Origin: Marinimicrobium agarilyticum DSM 16975
Lineage (GTDB): Bacteria > Pseudomonadota > Gammaproteobacteria > Pseudomonadales > Cellvibrionaceae
DNA length: 64,000 nt
Direction: 5' to 3'
NCBI RefSeq assembly: GCF_000423345.1
Contig: NZ_AUHU01000008.1
Location: 62,001 to 126,000, forward strand
A program made the position numbers and the translations under genes. Shown here in pieces: positions 9,606 to 18,240 of the stretch (within the stretch, counting starts at the first letter, position 1; each line of letters opens with the position of its first letter). The notes beneath the pieces were generated by a model. It was given only the letters and a program-made list of their open reading frames with translations, was not told the origin of the DNA and searched no databases.

Positions 9606-10691
9606 GTGACCCTCCCGATGCTGCGAACCGGCGCTTTCTTCCTACTCTTGGCCCTCGCTTGGCCTGCTTTGAGCCAAACTGACGAGCCCACCCCCAACGA
9701 ACCACTGATCGTGGGTACCAAAATCGCACCACCGTTCGTGATCAAGGAAGAAGACGGAGAGTTCTCCGGCATCAGCATCGAATTATGGGAAGAACTGGCC
9801 CGGCGCCAGAACCTGACCTACGAATTTAAGGAGGTGGAGCTCATTGACCTGATCCGTGGGCTGGAAGACGGCACCCTAGACGCCTCGGTAGCGGCACTGA
9901 CCGTCACCGCCGGGCGCGAGGCGGTGGTGGACTTCACCCACCCCTTTCACACCACCGGCCTGGCGATCGCCGTTCCGCAGGCCGGCAACCCGGTCTGGAT
10001 CGCGGTCAAACGGCTGTTTTCCTGGGAGTTCATGGTGGCCATTGTGGCATTAGGGGGGCTGCTACTGGCGGTAGGGTTTGTCTTCTGGCTGACCGAGCGG
10101 CGCAAGAACGCCGACATGTTCGGCGGCACACCGGCCCAGGGCATTGGCGCCAGCTTCTGGTGGGCGGCGGTGACCATGACCACCGTGGGCTACGGCGACA
10201 AGGCCCCGGTCACGTTCGCGGGCCGGTTGGTGGCGCTGGTCTGGATGTTTGCCGCCATCATCCTGATCTCCAGTTTCACCGCCGCCATCGCCACCAGCTT
10301 GACGGTCAGCCAGTTGGAAACCAGCGTTCAGGGGCCAGGGGATCTACCGGATGCACGCGTGGTGACGGTCGATCGCTCGGCGAGCGCTCAGTATCTGGAT
10401 GAGCGGGGTATCGGCTTCAGTACCCGGGCGGACCTGCCAACGGCACTCCAGGCAGTCGCAGACGGTGATTTCGATGCCGTGGTCTACGACCGGCCCATTC
10501 TCCAGTATCTGAGTCGTCAGCAGTTCCCTTTGCAGGTTCTGCCCAGCACCTTCGAACGTCAGGACTACGCCATCGCGCTACCCGAGGGCAGTGAACGGCG
10601 CGACCTGTTCAACCGCACCCTGCTCACCATCATCGAAGACGATGACTGGAGCAACACCCTTCAACGCTATCTGGGGGAAGACGGCAACTGA
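9606..10691 (+). CDS. Ionotropic-glutamate-receptor-like potassium channel (GluR0 type)
   Basis: The 361-residue protein has a signal peptide (about 1-23), then the first half of a periplasmic solute-binding (SBP type 3) domain (about 30-125). A two-helix pore unit follows, with helices about 138-160 and 203-228, and then the second half of the binding domain (about 240-340). The P-loop carries TTVGYGDK (about 192-199), the potassium selectivity filter. This split-ligand-domain plus KcsA-like pore is the architecture of prokaryotic glutamate receptors such as GluR0. It should form a ligand-gated K+ channel; the ligand, perhaps an amino acid, is not predictable. The GTG start fits GGAG eight bases upstream; an ATG at 9618 is the alternative. 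It is a monocistronic gene with a hairpin after the stop. Confidence 0.88.
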   Translation: MTLPMLRTGAFFLLLALAWPALSQTDEPTPNEPLIVGTKIAPPFVIKEEDGEFSGISIELWEELARRQNLTYEFKEVELIDLIRGLEDGTLDASVAALTVTAGREAVVDFTHPFHTTGLAIAVPQAGNPVWIAVKRLFSWEFMVAIVALGGLLLAVGFVFWLTERRKNADMFGGTPAQGIGASFWWAAVTMTTVGYGDKAPVTFAGRLVALVWMFAAIILISSFTAAIATSLTVSQLETSVQGPGDLPDARVVTVDRSASAQYLDERGIGFSTRADLPTALQAVADGDFDAVVYDRPILQYLSRQQFPLQVLPSTFERQDYAIALPEGSERRDLFNRTLLTIIEDDDWSNTLQRYLGEDGN

Positions 10692-10700
10692 GCCGCGTTC

Positions 10701-10727
10701 GCGCGGGCTCTGAGCCCGTGCGGTTTT
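10701..10727 (+). terminator. Probable terminator of the channel gene
   Basis: A GC-rich hairpin of about 8 pairs (GCGCGGGC with GCCCGTGC, one wobble) begins 9 bases after the stop and is followed by GGTTTTCC. Confidence 0.6.
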
Positions 10728-10754
10728 CCATTTTCCCGGCCCCTTGGGAATCAG

Positions 10755-12050
10755 CTAGCGGTTGTCGCGAAGGTATACCGCCTCGATGTCATCGTAGGGG
10801 ATCGGTTGAATCACGTAGCCACCACCGTGGAAACGTTTGAATTGCACGGATGTCTCTCGGACTTCCTCTACGCGACCTTCCAGCGCCCGACCATCCTGTA
10901 GGTGCAATTCCACGTCCCGGTTCAGGTGTTGGTCCAGATTGTCCAGCGCAATCCGCTGATCCCCGGAAGGCATACCGGTCGAGGAACCACCGGTGTTTGT
11001 GCCGGTGACGGCGGCTGAGTCGCCGCCAGTTGCCGTTTCGGCCTCACTCTCCACCACCAGCGGGCCGCCCTCGCGCACGGACAGATCCAACCGGCCGACC
11101 TCGTCGTGATTGACCGATAGCGTGGTCCTCAGTTGGTACAACATCATTTCTGGAGAGGAGCGGCTCAACTCATCCATACTCAGCTCGCCATTAGGCTCGA
11201 TGGACAGGCTCAACTGATCCGGCTCAGCCAGGAAGTTGCGGTAGCCCTGGGTCATGGTGGGGCCGGCGACAAAGCCCAGGCGCTGCCACATCTGCTCCCA
11301 GGCCTCGAGGTGCTGGGCAATGAAAGCCTGGCGGTCCAGCTCCGTTTCCTTCTGGCAGAACTCAAACACCCGTTTCGCGTAGCCCATATCCTGATAGTCG
11401 ATAGTGAGCCCTAGCAGCTCGGCATTGCTGGCGGCCATGCCGACCGCCATGGCATTCAGGGACGATGCGCCGAGCGACAGTTCCATCGACACTTCCGTGC
11501 GGTGCATGTCCCGGAAAAGGCTGTCGACCGTTACGTTCAACAACTGACCGCCACCGATGAACCGATAGTCGACACGAGCGTCCATGACCAAGCCGGAATA
11601 GCCCATCTGCACCAGCTCGGAGGTACCGAACCCGTTCCGGTCGCCGCAACCAGCGGCGGTAAACGCCCCGAAGCCAACCGGGCTCATGGCGGCACCACTG
11701 GACAGAGGGAAACGTACCCCTTCAAAAGACACGCCCAGCGTTTTGGGCAATTGCTGGTCGCGAATATCCATCGCCAGGCTGTGGACCCCGAGCGGTCCGC
11801 CGGTGTGAACCGCCACTCGGTCGACATTGAGCGCGCCCCCCATACCCGGCACCTGGAAGAACAGGCCTTCGATGCGAACCTCACCGTCCAGGGTAATTTT
11901 GATATCGCGATAGTCGAGTTCCCCCCCCATACCGCTGACAACCATGGCGGCCCGATCCAGACGCTTGCCGATTTGCTTGGCGTAAAAATAGTGACCGCCG
12001 AGCAGCACAACCGCCACCAGAATGATCAGTCCGACTAAAAAGCGTTTCAT
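10755..12050 (-). CDS. Membrane-anchored periplasmic protein of unknown function with Sm-like C-terminus
   Basis: This 431-residue protein is not assigned to a known enzyme. An N-terminal helix (residues 4-24) anchors a large exported region whose first third (YRDIKITLDGEVRIEGLFF) resembles the repeated beta-strand layout of AsmA/DUF945-type periplasmic proteins. A low-complexity, threonine- and glycine-rich linker (about 335-362) precedes a C-terminal module (about 367-431: ALDNLDQHLNRDVELHLQ and on). This module looks like a small Sm-like or SH3-like barrel with the pattern 'V-xx-LQDGR-xx-EGRVEEV'. A GAGGG ribosome site precedes the start. It is convergent with the channel gene. Function unknown; envelope maintenance is only a guess. 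Confidence 0.7.
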   Translation of the reverse strand: MKRFLVGLIILVAVVLLGGHYFYAKQIGKRLDRAAMVVSGMGGELDYRDIKITLDGEVRIEGLFFQVPGMGGALNVDRVAVHTGGPLGVHSLAMDIRDQQLPKTLGVSFEGVRFPLSSGAAMSPVGFGAFTAAGCGDRNGFGTSELVQMGYSGLVMDARVDYRFIGGGQLLNVTVDSLFRDMHRTEVSMELSLGASSLNAMAVGMAASNAELLGLTIDYQDMGYAKRVFEFCQKETELDRQAFIAQHLEAWEQMWQRLGFVAGPTMTQGYRNFLAEPDQLSLSIEPNGELSMDELSRSSPEMMLYQLRTTLSVNHDEVGRLDLSVREGGPLVVESEAETATGGDSAAVTGTNTGGSSTGMPSGDQRIALDNLDQHLNRDVELHLQDGRALEGRVEEVRETSVQFKRFHGGGYVIQPIPYDDIEAVYLRDNR

Positions 12051-12294
12051 CGTGTCCCTCTCTATTTTTGAGTGGCCAATTCCCTAGAACAGTTCCGGTC
12101 GCCGGCCTTATGAAGAAGATATCAGTGTGCCATTGTAAGGCATATTCGTTGTCCAACGTCATCCGGCAGGCAAACGTTCCTTCTTTAATTGTCGAGCGCG
12201 TTGACGCCCTACCGCCTTCAGGAAATAATGAGCCTCGATTTGGCCCGACTCCAACGCACAAAACACCCAAAATAAAAGGGCACAACACCGCATC

Positions 12295-13470
12295 ATGCTG
12301 GATTTTTACAAAAAAGCGCTCTCTTTGCTCCTCGGCTTGGTGGTGACCTGTGCCTTGGCCGCCTACGTGGCCATCGACCGTACGTTCCTGGAGTTGCCTC
12401 TGCTGCCCAAAGGGGCCAGCCCACTGCCCTGGCACGCCGCCATAGAAACCGACCAACGCATGGGTGGCCAATCCGCGGTCACCGTCCAGGACGAGAGCTA
12501 CAGCCTGGATGCGGAGTTCACCGTCAAGGACGCAACCCAGTACCCGTTTGCCTCGGTTTCCCTGATGTTCCATGACGAGGAGGGCCAGCGACGACTGGTG
12601 GACCTGTCGGCATTCGACGGTGCGACTTTCGACGTCAAATGTTCGCCCGCCAACGTGCTGAATTTCACGGCGTATACCGTGGATGACCAAGTCACCGAGC
12701 TGGATGATTACCTGACCTACCGCGGGCCCGCCACTTTCTTTTCCTGCGATGAGCAGTGGCGCTCTGTAACGCTGGACCTGACCCGCCTGGAAATTCCCCA
12801 GTGGTGGCTGGAACACTTCAATCTCAAACTTTCCATGCGGGATTACCAGCTCGATCAGGTGCCGCGGCTGATGTTCTCATCCACGCATCAGACCCCCATG
12901 GGCCGGGAGGCTCGAATGCAAATCACCGGTCTGACTCTGACCGGCCGTGATTGGAGCTACTTGTACCTGTTGGGCATTTTTATTTTTCTCACCTGGAGCG
13001 CCTGCGGCATTTGGCTATTTCGCGAGCACAACAAAGCACTGATTCGGGACCTGCGGCATAAAATCCAGAAAGACCGACCGCTGGTGGCCTATCAGCAACT
13101 TTCCGTAGAACCTCGGCGGGACAAGGATAAAGGCGCCATCCTACGCTTTATGGCCACCGAGTACGCCAACCCGGATCTCAATCTGGATGCCATGGTTAGC
13201 GCCATTGGCGTCAGCCGCACCAAGATCAATGACATTTTGAAGGCCGAGCTGGGTTTCACCTTCTCCGGTTACCTGAAGAAAATCCGGCTCACCGAAGCGG
13301 CTCGGCTACTGGCGGAGACCGGCGAGACCAGTGTCTCGGAAATTGCCTACTCAGTGGGCTATAAAAATGTCTCTTATTTCAACAAACTGTTCAAAGAAGA
13401 GTATGGCTGCACCCCCAAGTCCTTCAAAGGCATTTATGAGAAAGCCTCTTCCAACAACACAACCCAATAA
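12295..13470 (+). CDS. Membrane-bound AraC-family transcriptional regulator
   Basis: The 391-residue protein has a transmembrane helix at about 7-26, an extracytoplasmic domain (about 30-215), a second helix at about 221-243, and a cytoplasmic AraC/XylS double helix-turn-helix (about 280-385: LDAMVSAIGVSRTKINDIL, then VSEIAYSVGYKNVSYFNKLF). The periplasmic region is beta-rich and resembles a carbohydrate-binding jelly-roll (Trp/Phe-rich strands and paired Cys), though no family is certain. This layout can sense a ligand outside the cytoplasm and act directly on DNA. The gene lies upstream of the hotdog-like gene and the GH5 cellulase on the same strand, so polysaccharide-derived sugars are a reasonable signal. 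The ribosome site is weak. Confidence 0.85.
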   Translation: MLDFYKKALSLLLGLVVTCALAAYVAIDRTFLELPLLPKGASPLPWHAAIETDQRMGGQSAVTVQDESYSLDAEFTVKDATQYPFASVSLMFHDEEGQRRLVDLSAFDGATFDVKCSPANVLNFTAYTVDDQVTELDDYLTYRGPATFFSCDEQWRSVTLDLTRLEIPQWWLEHFNLKLSMRDYQLDQVPRLMFSSTHQTPMGREARMQITGLTLTGRDWSYLYLLGIFIFLTWSACGIWLFREHNKALIRDLRHKIQKDRPLVAYQQLSVEPRRDKDKGAILRFMATEYANPDLNLDAMVSAIGVSRTKINDILKAELGFTFSGYLKKIRLTEAARLLAETGETSVSEIAYSVGYKNVSYFNKLFKEEYGCTPKSFKGIYEKASSNNTTQ

Positions 13471-13515
13471 AAAAGCGGAAAGCCGCGCCATGCCCACGCA
13501 AGCACGGAACTGAAT

Positions 13516-13548
13516 ACTTCAACTTTTGCGAAAAAAACTTCAACTTTT
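13516..13548 (+). promoter_or_regulatory. Direct repeat with 21-bp period, possible AraC-type operator
   Basis: The 12-mer ACTTCAACTTTT occurs at 13516-13527 and 13537-13548, exactly 21 bases apart (two helical turns). AraC/XylS proteins typically bind such direct repeats. It lies 46 bases after the AraC-type gene and upstream of the hotdog-like gene. No function is proven. Confidence 0.35.
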
Positions 13549-13660
13549 TGTTCTCTGGTACGCTTTTTAGGAAAAGCGTTAGTGGCTTGACCGCCAACTT
13601 GAATAGCCTGAAACCTGATCCGTGTCATTCCTGTTTCGGCAAAGCAGTCAGAGGTCAGCC

Positions 13661-14116
13661 ATGAGAATAATAAGTTCGTCCGCACAAGCGCTTTCTCCCA
13701 CAAGTACCCAGAACCTCAAACAATCCGAACCGGAGGACTTGGCGCGCGGCCACCCTATACGCTTCCTGTTCACCCACAGGGTGTTGGACGCTTCCCACGG
13801 CAACCTCGCCTTGAAGCTGCACTGGCGGCACCCCGACCCCAGCTCCCGGGGCGCCGCCCAGGCCGCACTGGGTTGTGTAGTGGACTACGCGGCCCGGTTG
13901 GTCGCCAGGCCATTCCTCGGCCCGTGCCATTTATCCGAGTGGGAGCTGCGTACTTACCGCCCATCCGAAGCCAGCACACTGCTCGTTGCCGTCCAGATCG
14001 TCGCTGTTCACAGAGAATGCGTGACGTACCACTGTGACTTTCACGCTCTTGAGAAGGGGCGAAGCGTGGCGATGGCCGATTCCCAAGGCACTTTACTGCA
14101 AGGCTTTGACACCTGA
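13661..14116 (+). CDS. Small hotdog-thioesterase-like protein
   Basis: The predicted protein has 151 residues. The central part (AALGCVVDYAARLVARPFLG followed by a strand ending TYRPSEASTLLVAVQIV and a G-T-LL end) follows the helix-and-sheet order of PaaI/YbgC-type hotdog thioesterases. The usual catalytic HGG/Asp signature is not clear. The ATG at 13661 is chosen because GAGG lies six bases upstream; a GTG at 13622 in the same frame lacks such a site. It sits between the AraC-type regulator and the GH5 gene. It could be a divergent acyl-CoA thioesterase or a non-catalytic relative. Confidence 0.55.
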   Translation: MRIISSSAQALSPTSTQNLKQSEPEDLARGHPIRFLFTHRVLDASHGNLALKLHWRHPDPSSRGAAQAALGCVVDYAARLVARPFLGPCHLSEWELRTYRPSEASTLLVAVQIVAVHRECVTYHCDFHALEKGRSVAMADSQGTLLQGFDT

Positions 14117-14219
14117 CGTCACAAAAGCCAAGCGCCCACCTCGACGGTGTCGACGTCAAAAGACTCGATCACAGAACCCAAAAAGCCATTCATATAACAA
14201 GTAAAAGTAGAGAACCGCT

Positions 14220-15548
14220 ATGAAATCTCTCGTACAACTGACCTACCTTGGCCTCTTCCTCGTTCTCGTGGCATGCGGAGGAGGAGGGGGAAACTCCCCC
14301 GCGCCCGAACCGAGTACGTCGTCGTCATCTTCGGAAGAATCCTCTAGCACGGCGGAATCCTCCAGCGTTTCGTCAACGGTTTCATCGTCGGCCTTTTCGG
14401 AGTCATCGTCTTCGAGCTCCTCCGAACTACCGAGCTATAACACCAACCCACTGGCACCGAACGCCGCCGGCATGGAGCGCAACGCCGCAGAGTTGGCCGC
14501 TGAGATTCGCATCGGCCTGAACATCGGCAACACGTTGGAAGCCTACGGGGCCCAGTCGGAGACCTACTGGGGCAATCCGGAAATTACCGAAGCGTTCGTG
14601 GCTTTCACCAAAGAAGCCGGCTTTAACGCCATCCGGCTGCCGGTGTCCTGGGACCAGTATGCCGACCCGGATACCGCTGAAATCGACCCCGACTGGCTGG
14701 CCCGAGTCAAAGAAGTGGTGGACTACTGCATCCAGAACGATCTGTTCGTCATCGTCAACATTCACTGGGATGGTGGTTGGCTGGAAGAGAACGTCACCCC
14801 CGCCAAACAAGCCGAAAACAACGACCGGCAACGGGCTTATTGGGAACAAATCGCGACTCATTTACGGGAGTTCGATGATCGAGTAATTTTCGCCAGCGCC
14901 AACGAGCCCAATGTCGACAACGCCGAGCAAATGGCCGTGCTGCAGTCGTACCACCAAACGTTCGTGGACACCGTGCGCGCCACCGGTGGTAAAAACGCCT
15001 ACCGCGTACTGCTGGTGCAGGGTCCCAATACCGACATCGAACAAACCCACGAACTCATGGGCTCGTTACCCACCGACACGCATTCCGACCGAATGATGGT
15101 GGAAATCCACTACTACTCCCCCTGGAACTACACCGGCATGCAACAGGATGAACCCTGGGGCAACCGCTTTTTCTACTGGGGGGAGGGTTTTCACTCCACC
15201 ACAGACACGGAGCACAATCCCACCTGGGGCGAAGAGGACTATGTGGATTCCACCTTTGCCCTGATGAAACACCAGTTCGTGGACAACGGCATTCCCGTCA
15301 TTCTCGGGGAGTACGGCACCGGCGTGCGCGATCACCTAGAGGGTGAAAATCTGCAACTACACTTGGACGGGCGAGCCTACTATTTTCAGTACCTGACCCA
15401 ACAGGCCCTGGCCAACGGCATGCTGCCGTTCTTCTGGGACACGGGAAGTTTGCTGGACCGCCACAACAACAGCGTGCTGGATGAACAGGCCCTGGAAGCG
15501 TTAATGAAAGGAGCCTCGGGCTCACATTATTGGCAAAATAACGACTAG
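14220..15548 (+). CDS. GH5 endo-beta-1,4-glucanase lipoprotein
   Basis: The 442-residue protein has a lipoprotein signal (LVLVAC, Cys about 19), a glycine patch, a serine-rich linker (about 33-75) and a glycoside hydrolase family 5 catalytic domain (about 85-438). Visible markers are GLNIGNTLEA at the start, NIHWDGGW, the acid/base Glu in ANEPNVDN and the nucleophile Glu in ILGEYGTG. This pattern is closest to the GH5 cellulase/xyloglucanase group. The protein is probably held on the outer membrane and cleaves cellulose or a mixed-linkage glucan. There is no binding module. It is likely monocistronic and may be under control of the AraC-type gene upstream (inference). Confidence 0.9.
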   Translation: MKSLVQLTYLGLFLVLVACGGGGGNSPAPEPSTSSSSSEESSSTAESSSVSSTVSSSAFSESSSSSSSELPSYNTNPLAPNAAGMERNAAELAAEIRIGLNIGNTLEAYGAQSETYWGNPEITEAFVAFTKEAGFNAIRLPVSWDQYADPDTAEIDPDWLARVKEVVDYCIQNDLFVIVNIHWDGGWLEENVTPAKQAENNDRQRAYWEQIATHLREFDDRVIFASANEPNVDNAEQMAVLQSYHQTFVDTVRATGGKNAYRVLLVQGPNTDIEQTHELMGSLPTDTHSDRMMVEIHYYSPWNYTGMQQDEPWGNRFFYWGEGFHSTTDTEHNPTWGEEDYVDSTFALMKHQFVDNGIPVILGEYGTGVRDHLEGENLQLHLDGRAYYFQYLTQQALANGMLPFFWDTGSLLDRHNNSVLDEQALEALMKGASGSHYWQNND

Positions 15549-15641
15549 CGGGTGGTTTAGCGACGCAGAGGCCTCGGCGGGATATAGACCCCGCCGGGCC
15601 ACTGCGGTGCGATTCAAAGGCTGACATAAGCTATATCTTGT

Positions 15642-15668
15642 AAATGACAACTATTATCATTATTATTG
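15642..15668 (+). promoter_or_regulatory. Fur-box-like site upstream of the first siderophore receptor
   Basis: The stretch AAATGACAACTATTATCATT and its continuation TATTATTG is AT-rich with the alternating TATCAT/ATGATA units of Fur boxes. It ends 32 bases before the receptor ATG. Confidence 0.65.
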
Positions 15669-15699
15669 TTGTTTTCTATGTCAGCCGAAGGGTTATCTC

Positions 15700-17859
15700 A
15701 TGTACGCTCAAGACAATTCACGGGCACGATTCACCCGCAAAGGGCTCGTGCTCGCCATCACCAGTCTCGCCATTAGCCCGCTGGGTCATGCTCAAAACAC
15801 CACCGACGCTCAAAAAGCCGTCAGCGAAATCGTCGTCACGAGCCGCTACACCACCAATGAACAATTGAACACCGCCACCGGACTGGGGCTTACCCTCTAC
15901 GAAACCCCTCAGTCGGTGACCGTGATGACCGCCCAGCGCATCACCGACCAGAACCTGGACTCCCTGACCGATGTGGTCAACAGCGCCGCTGGCGTTTCCG
16001 CCCGCGCCCAGGACAGCACCCGCCACACCTTTTCCGCCCGTGGCTTTGCAATCAACAACTACCAGATTGACGGCATCCCCATTTACTGGGAACCGGGCGG
16101 TAACGCCGGGGAAACCCAGTCAAACATGAGCCTGTACGAGCGGGTGGAAATCGTGCGCGGGGCGACGGGCCTGCTGACCGGCGCCGGCAACCCCTCCGCC
16201 TCTATCAATCTGGTGCGCAAACACGCTGACAGCCCGGTGCTGACCGGCTCGGTGGACCTCTCCGCCGGACGCTGGAACACCTATGGCGCAACTGCCGACG
16301 TCAGTACCCCGCTGAACGATACCGGCTCCGTTCGCGGCCGCTTTGTGGGTCACGTTGAGCAGGGCGAATCCTTCCGCGACTTGGCCGAAGAGAGCACCAC
16401 CGTCTTCTACGGCACCATAGACGCCGATCTGACCGACAGCACTCTGTTGCGTGTGGGCGCCAGCCGTCAGGAAAACGAACCGGAAGGTTCCACCTGGGGT
16501 GGTCTGCCCGTGTGGCACGCCGATGGCAGCCGCACCGACTGGGATCGCAGCAAAACCATTGCTGCGGACTGGACTTCGTGGTCCTCAACGGTAGAGCATT
16601 ACTACCTCGACCTGATTCAGGAATTTGGTGACTGGGAAGCCAAGTTCAGCGTAAACAACAACGTCAACGCATCGGACCAGATGTTGTTGTATCTCTCTGG
16701 TACTCCGGACAAAGAAACTGGCCTGGGCATGAGCGCCTCCCCCCGCAACGCTGCAACCGAGCGCGAGCAAACCAGTGTCAGCCTCCAGTTGAGCGGCCAA
16801 TATGGGTTGTTGGGTCGCGATCATGAGCTGACCTTCGGGGTGGTAGACCACCAGGATGACAGCCTCGCGACCTCTTACGTCCGCGACGACGACACCGTCG
16901 CCCCCGTTGGCAACTTCAACGAATGGGATGGTAGCTACCCTCAACCGACTTGGCTTGAGAACAAGGTAGATATCGACCAGACTACCGACCAGTTCGGCGT
17001 CTACGCCGCGACCCGTCTGTCCATTTCCGATCCGTTCAAAGTGATTCTCGGTGGCCGCCTCGCCGACTGGGAGCAGAGTGGCCCGTACTACGGATCGCCC
17101 CGCGACTACGGCGATGACAACGTTTTTATTCCCTATGTCGGCGCCCTGTATGAGTTCAATGGCCAGCACACGCTGTACGCCAGCTACACCGACATTTTTC
17201 AACCGCAGAACGCACAGGACAGCGAAGGCGATTTTCTGGACCCGATCCGCGGCAAGAGCAAAGAAGTGGGCCTGAAGAGCCTGTTCTTCAACGGTGCTCT
17301 GCAGACCAACGTAGCGGTGTTCAGCATACTGCAAGACAACCTGGCACAGCCCCTTATTGGCGTTCCCATCCCCGGCAAAGAAAATAGTCAGGCCTCTATC
17401 GCGGCCGAAGGTGCCGAAAGCCAGGGCTTCGAGCTGGAAATTGTCGGTGAACTCAACCCCAATTGGGATCTGAGCCTGAGCTACACCAACTTCGACGTGG
17501 AAGATGCCAACGGTAACCCGGTGAATACCGAAAATCCGAACGAGTTGTTTAAGCTGTTCACCACCTATTACTTTGAAGGCCAGCTCGAAGGCCTGACCGT
17601 TGCCGGCGGCGTAAACTGGGAAGGTCGCAGTTACACCGACGCCGAAAACCTGGTGACCGAAGAAACGGAACGACTGGAGCAGGACGCCTACGCCTTGGCA
17701 AACCTGATGGTCCGGTATGAGATTACCGATCAACTTTCTGCCCAGTTGAACGTGAAAAACCTGCTGGATGAAACCTACTACAGCCAGATCGGTTTCTACC
17801 GGCAGTTGGAATACGGCGAGCCGCGTAACTTTACCGCGTCGCTGAACTACGAGTTCTGA
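15700..17859 (+). CDS. TonB-dependent siderophore receptor (FhuE/FpvA-like)
   Basis: The 719-residue outer-membrane receptor has a signal peptide (cleavage near AISPLGHAQ, about 33), a plug domain (about 45-165: LTLYETPQSVTVMTAQRITDQ, ERVEIVRGATGLLTGAGNPS) and a 22-strand barrel ending in the consensus aromatic FTASLNYEF. The wording of the plug is typical of ferric-hydroxamate/coprogen-type siderophore receptors. ATG 15700 has GAAGGG seven bases upstream. A Fur-type site lies just ahead, and three small membrane genes follow (DUF3649, PepSY, DUF3325), a known iron-uptake arrangement. It should import a ferric siderophore using TonB energy. Confidence 0.93.
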   Translation: MYAQDNSRARFTRKGLVLAITSLAISPLGHAQNTTDAQKAVSEIVVTSRYTTNEQLNTATGLGLTLYETPQSVTVMTAQRITDQNLDSLTDVVNSAAGVSARAQDSTRHTFSARGFAINNYQIDGIPIYWEPGGNAGETQSNMSLYERVEIVRGATGLLTGAGNPSASINLVRKHADSPVLTGSVDLSAGRWNTYGATADVSTPLNDTGSVRGRFVGHVEQGESFRDLAEESTTVFYGTIDADLTDSTLLRVGASRQENEPEGSTWGGLPVWHADGSRTDWDRSKTIAADWTSWSSTVEHYYLDLIQEFGDWEAKFSVNNNVNASDQMLLYLSGTPDKETGLGMSASPRNAATEREQTSVSLQLSGQYGLLGRDHELTFGVVDHQDDSLATSYVRDDDTVAPVGNFNEWDGSYPQPTWLENKVDIDQTTDQFGVYAATRLSISDPFKVILGGRLADWEQSGPYYGSPRDYGDDNVFIPYVGALYEFNGQHTLYASYTDIFQPQNAQDSEGDFLDPIRGKSKEVGLKSLFFNGALQTNVAVFSILQDNLAQPLIGVPIPGKENSQASIAAEGAESQGFELEIVGELNPNWDLSLSYTNFDVEDANGNPVNTENPNELFKLFTTYYFEGQLEGLTVAGGVNWEGRSYTDAENLVTEETERLEQDAYALANLMVRYEITDQLSAQLNVKNLLDETYYSQIGFYRQLEYGEPRNFTASLNYEF

Positions 17860-17966
17860 TCGCCCCGGCGGCGAAACAGCACTCTGTAGCACAACGGCCC
17901 CTGCCCGGAAATCCGGTGCGGGGGCCAAGTCGTTGATAACAACACCATTATTCGGGTATCAAAACC

Positions 17967-18236
17967 ATGGGTTTACACGGTTGGCGCTTGGCTTCCCTGA
18001 TTGGCGCAGCGCTTGTAGGCGGCTACGCGCTGGCAACCGCCGTCAGTTTTTTCCTCGGCCAACTTTTGCCGGTAGGGCGCAGTGAAGCAACGCTCATTGG
18101 GCATCTGCTCGGTTTTACATTCTACGCCGTCGCCATTCTTTGGGTGTTTGCGGTGCGCCGACCCGGCAAAGCCTGGTTGTACCTCTCTGTGGCCAGCATC
18201 GTCTTTTCAGTAGCCGGTATGGGATTGCGAGGGTAG
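17967..18236 (+). CDS. DUF3649-family small membrane protein
   Basis: The 89-residue protein has three hydrophobic helices (about 10-32, 42-62, 68-86). It matches the layout of DUF3649 iron-locus proteins: a short protein directly before a PepSY membrane protein and after a TonB siderophore receptor. Its biochemical role is not established; involvement in reduction or export of iron-siderophore complexes is inferred from context. Its stop is four bases before the next ATG, with GAGGGTAGGG serving as ribosome site inside its end, so expression is coupled. Confidence 0.75.
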   Translation: MGLHGWRLASLIGAALVGGYALATAVSFFLGQLLPVGRSEATLIGHLLGFTFYAVAILWVFAVRRPGKAWLYLSVASIVFSVAGMGLRG

Positions 18237-18240
18237 GGCA

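Noticed and set aside
13434-13703. 89-residue minus frame between the AraC-type and hotdog-like genes
   Set aside because: Its sequence comes from the direct repeats and overlaps the real gene ends on both sides; no signal for translation.
16585-17928. 447-residue minus frame opposite the first siderophore receptor
   Set aside because: Long antisense frames are common in GC-rich genes; no start signal or domain is visible.
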